Assembly (NCBI RefSeq): GCF_025960875.1
Contig: NZ_JAODLR010000001.1
Coordinates: 1 to 64,000 of the forward strand
Source: Crystallibacter permensis
Lineage (GTDB): Bacteria; Actinomycetota; Actinomycetes; Actinomycetales; Micrococcaceae
DNA length: 64,000 nt
Direction: 5' to 3'
In this document: piece after piece, positions 61,736 to 64,000 of the stretch
Position numbering within the stretch: the first letter of the stretch is position 1
How the letters are laid out: each line of letters begins with the position of its first letter
Made by a program: the position numbers and the translations under genes
The notes under the pieces: generated by a model
Databases searched by the model: none
What the model was told of the DNA's origin: nothing
Seen by the model: the letters and a program-made list of their open reading frames with translations, nothing else

Positions 61736-63370
61736 ATGAACGATCCGATCACCCTGAACGGCATCACGCTGACCGCTACGCCCGTGCGGCGCCAGGAGGA
61801 AATCCTGTCCCCGCAGGCACTGGACTTCGTTGCCCGCCTGCACAAGGCCACCGCCGGCCGCCGCGAGGAACTGCTGCAGCTGCGCAAGGACCGCCGGCGT
61901 TGCATCGCCAAGGGCCACGACCCGAAGTTCCTGCCCGGAACCCGGAGCATCCGCGAGGACGAGTCCTGGCAGGTTGCCTCGCCCGCACCGGGGCTGGAGG
62001 ACCGCCGGGTGGAAATCACCGGGCCGGTGGAGAAGAAGATGACCATCAACGCCCTCAACTCCGGCGCGAAGGTCTGGCTCGCGGACATGGAAGATTCCTC
62101 CACCCCGTCCTGGTCCAACGTCATCAACGGGCAGCTGAACCTCACCGATGTGCTGGACAGGAAGATCGACTTCACCTCCCCGGAGGGCAAGGAGTACAAG
62201 GTCCACGGCACGCGCCTGACCGACCTGCCCACCATTGTGGTGCGGCCGCGCGGCTGGCACCTGCCGGAGAAGCACATGCTGGTCGGCGGCGAGCCGGTTG
62301 CCGGCGGGATCGTGGACTTCGGCCTCTACTTCTTCCACAACGCCCAGCGGCTGATCGCCCAGGGCCGCGGACCCTACTTCTACCTGCCGAAGATCGAGAA
62401 CCACCTCGAGGCACGGCTGTGGAACGACATCTTCATCCTGGCCCAGGACATGCTGGACATCCCGCAGGGCACCATCCGCGCCACCGTCCTGATCGAAACC
62501 ATCACGGCCGCGTTCGAGATGGAGGAGATCCTCTACGAACTGCGCGAGCACGCTTCGGGCCTGAACGCCGGCCGCTGGGACTACATCTTCTCGGTGATCA
62601 AGAACTTCCGCACCCGCGGCGCCCGGTACGTGATGCCGGACCGTACGCAGGTGACCATGACCGCTCCGTTCATGCGCTCCTACACCGAGCAGCTGGTGCG
62701 GGCCTGCCACCGCCGCGGTGCAATGGCTATCGGCGGCATGGCGGCCTTCATCCCGAACCGCCGCGACCCGGAAGCCAACTCCATCGCGATGGAGAAGGTC
62801 CGCGCGGACAAGACCCGCGAAGCCAACGACGGTTTCGACGGCTCCTGGGTGGCGCACCCGGACCTGGTGCCGGTGGCCCGCGACGTGTTCGACTCCGTGC
62901 TCGGCGGACGGCCCAACCAGATCGAGCGCCGGCGCGAGGACGTCACGCCCGATGACCGCGGCCTGCTGAACATCGCCGGCACGGAGGGAAAGATCACCGA
63001 GCGCGGCATCCGCACCAACATCGAGGTAGGCATCCGCTACATCGAGTCCTGGCTGCGGGGCAACGGCGCGGTGGCCATCCACAACCTGATGGAGGACGCC
63101 GCCACCGCGGAAATCTCCCGCTCACAGATCTGGCAGTGGATCCGCCAGTCCGCCATCACCGATGAAGGCGAGATCATCAGCCTGGACTGGGTGCAGCGGC
63201 TGCTGGACGAAGAATTCGCCAAGCTGCCGCGCTTCGAAGACGACCTCTTCGACGACGCACGCGAGATCTTCGAGGAAGTGGCCCTCGGCGAAGAGTTCCC
63301 CGCCTTCCTCACCGTCCCGGCCTACGAGCGCTACCTGCACGAAAAGCGCGAAGAGCTCGTCGCCGCCTAA
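61736..63370 (+). CDS. aceB: Malate synthase A
   Basis: The 544-residue protein shows malate synthase A motifs: [52 protein letters not shown] and [16 protein letters not shown]. It condenses glyoxylate with acetyl-CoA to malate, the second shunt step. ATG 61736 has GAGGAG eight bases upstream; an ATG at 61709 in frame is less likely. Confidence 0.96.
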   Translation: MNDPITLNGITLTATPVRRQEEILSPQALDFVARLHKATAGRREELLQLRKDRRRCIAKGHDPKFLPGTRSIREDESWQVASPAPGLEDRRVEITGPVEKKMTINALNSGAKVWLADMEDSSTPSWSNVINGQLNLTDVLDRKIDFTSPEGKEYKVHGTRLTDLPTIVVRPRGWHLPEKHMLVGGEPVAGGIVDFGLYFFHNAQRLIAQGRGPYFYLPKIENHLEARLWNDIFILAQDMLDIPQGTIRATVLIETITAAFEMEEILYELREHASGLNAGRWDYIFSVIKNFRTRGARYVMPDRTQVTMTAPFMRSYTEQLVRACHRRGAMAIGGMAAFIPNRRDPEANSIAMEKVRADKTREANDGFDGSWVAHPDLVPVARDVFDSVLGGRPNQIERRREDVTPDDRGLLNIAGTEGKITERGIRTNIEVGIRYIESWLRGNGAVAIHNLMEDAATAEISRSQIWQWIRQSAITDEGEIISLDWVQRLLDEEFAKLPRFEDDLFDDAREIFEEVALGEEFPAFLTVPAYERYLHEKREELVAA

Positions 63371-63375
63371 ACCGT

Positions 63376-63425
63376 CCGGCGGCCGGGGAGGACCATCGGC
63401 CAGCAACTGCCCTCCCCGCCGCCGG
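63376..63425 (+). terminator. Terminator-like hairpin after aceB
   Basis: CCGGCGGCCGGGGAGG pairs with CCTCCCCGCCGCCGG around 19 bases, with one bulged C, starting six bases after the aceB stop. Confidence 0.65.
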
Positions 63426-63529
63426 CCTGAACTTTCCGCAGAGCCGTCCGGTCCATCATTCGCCACAGTTTGCCCGAAAGCCGGGCGGACCGGATGGCTG
63501 TGCGGAAGCAATAACTAAATGAATAGGAG

Positions 63530-63559
63530 GATGCCCCGGGCCATACGGTCCGGGGCATC
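63530..63559. terminator. Bidirectional-type hairpin
   Basis: GATGCCCCGG (63530-63539) and CCGGGGCATC (63550-63559) form a perfect 10-bp stem. It lies between aceB and the leftward genes and could terminate transcription from either side. Confidence 0.6.
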
Positions 63560-63562
63560 GTC

Positions 63563-63745
63563 TTACCGGCGTCCGTTGCGTTCGGCGAAGCGGTCAAGGG
63601 CAGTTAGCACCTCGGGAGACCGCCACATCTTTCCCCGCCAGCGCATATTCCGGCCGGGCCCCATTTCCGGAGTCCCGGGCGCCATCCGACGATCCCGTCG
63701 AGTTAACATCATCACTTGACTCGGAAGTGATGATTCGACACCCAC
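63563..63745 (-). CDS. Possible small basic protein
   Basis: A 60-codon frame with the strongly basic part RWRGKMWRSPEVLTALDRFAERN follows the SRPBCC gene by 9 bp and ends three bases before a hairpin. It starts with GTG, or with ATG 63712, and neither has a good ribosome site. It may be a real small gene of the same operon; no family is recognised. Confidence 0.35.
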   Translation of the reverse strand: MGVESSLPSQVMMLTRRDRRMAPGTPEMGPGRNMRWRGKMWRSPEVLTALDRFAERNGRR

Positions 63746-63754
63746 GCTGGGTGC

Positions 63755-64000
63755 TCAGATGGGAGCCGGCGCGGCGATGACGGCGTCGATCTGGCCCATG
63801 GCCTCCTTCATTCCCTCTTCCATGCCCATTGCGAGCATCTTCTGCAGCTGCTCGGCAGACTCGAAACCGGACACCGTGGTCATTCGGGTCTTGCCGTCGA
63901 TATTTTCCAGGGTTACGGCGGCGTGGGTGATGCCCATGTCGTCCACAGGTGCCCAGTTCTCGTCGGCGAACCCGTCGTCGAACTCCAACCGGTTGGGCGC
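63755..64000 (-). CDS. SRPBCC (AHSA1-like) protein, partial
   Basis: The last roughly 80 residues are seen (from LEFDDGFADENW to AVIAAPAPI). ITHAAVTLENIDGKTRMTTV followed by GMEEGMKEAMGQIDAVIA is typical of the C-terminal strand and long helix of AHSA1/SRPBCC proteins. The frame is open to the window edge, so the start lies beyond 64000. Confidence 0.8.
   Translation of the reverse strand, partial: APNRLEFDDGFADENWAPVDDMGITHAAVTLENIDGKTRMTTVSGFESAEQLQKMLAMGMEEGMKEAMGQIDAVIAAPAPI

Noticed and set aside
60331-62277. 648-codon minus-strand frame
   Set aside because: It is antisense to aceA and the start of aceB; both are unmistakable enzymes.
1-64000. tRNA, rRNA or CRISPR array
   Set aside because: No cloverleaf with a proper T-arm, no rRNA sequence and no regularly spaced repeat series was found by reading; a tRNA scan would settle this.

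Overview
The window is high-GC DNA from an actinobacterium, most likely a soil member of the Micrococcaceae (Arthrobacter-like). This is inferred from gene style: frequent GTG/TTG starts, strong GGAGG ribosome sites, a RamB-type regulator next to aceA/aceB, a YeiH exporter, an actinobacterial DinB2-type polymerase and actinobacterial IS debris. No rRNA, tRNA or CRISPR array was seen. Most of the window is catabolic gene clusters, each with its own regulator, separated by short scarred stretches.

Layout. 1-3.4 kb: a 3'-truncated SolA/sarcosine-oxidase-like gene, a ridA fragment cut by an IS relic, and rarD. 3.6-9.2 kb: hglS, a Glu/Leu-type dehydrogenase and a YdiJ-like D-2-hydroxyglutarate dehydrogenase, together a 2-oxoadipate to 2-oxoglutarate route as at the end of lysine/aminoadipate breakdown. 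9.4-15.6 kb: hyuB/hyuA, a divergent FCD-GntR regulator and an MFS carrier, with shared operator-like palindromes. 15.7-22.3 kb: a debris stretch, then a LacI-controlled ribose-type ABC operon whose binding protein carries an internal deletion, ending in a 474-aa protein of unknown function.

22.8-49.9 kb is the main block. It encodes taurine breakdown: taurine-pyruvate aminotransferase (tpa), sulfoacetaldehyde acetyltransferase (xsc), phosphate acetyltransferase (pta), an APC permease, a YeiH-type exporter, a MocR/TauR-like regulator and a universal stress protein. Alanine racemase and a DadA-type D-amino acid dehydrogenase are in the same block. The two could turn the L-alanine made by Tpa back into pyruvate, a job usually given to alanine dehydrogenase. 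Divergent from xsc are an IclR regulator and an orphan CobS/CobT-like AAA-ATPase/VWA pair. Splitting the block (30.5-39.6 kb) is a variable region: a nuclease lipoprotein, a PH-domain protein, a DinB2-like polymerase, an XRE-cupin/methyltransferase/thioredoxin-reductase-like cluster, an AbiE-like toxin-antitoxin pair and a DUF6994-like gene. Three copies of the 3' end of one cysteine-synthase-like gene, plus a second copy of the dinB 3' end, punctuate it and suggest repeated insertion of cargo at one site.

50-58.5 kb: a four-carbon acid-sugar locus. A DtnK/OtnK-type kinase, PdxA2 and a DeoR regulator face an Nramp-like transporter, a D-2-hydroxyacid dehydrogenase, an aldo/keto reductase, an HpcH/HpaI aldolase and an SDR. 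The divergent promoter carries a perfect 18-bp inverted repeat. 58.6-63.4 kb: ramB-like regulator, isocitrate lyase and malate synthase, the glyoxylate shunt needed to grow on the acetyl-CoA that taurine yields. The window ends in a partial SRPBCC protein.
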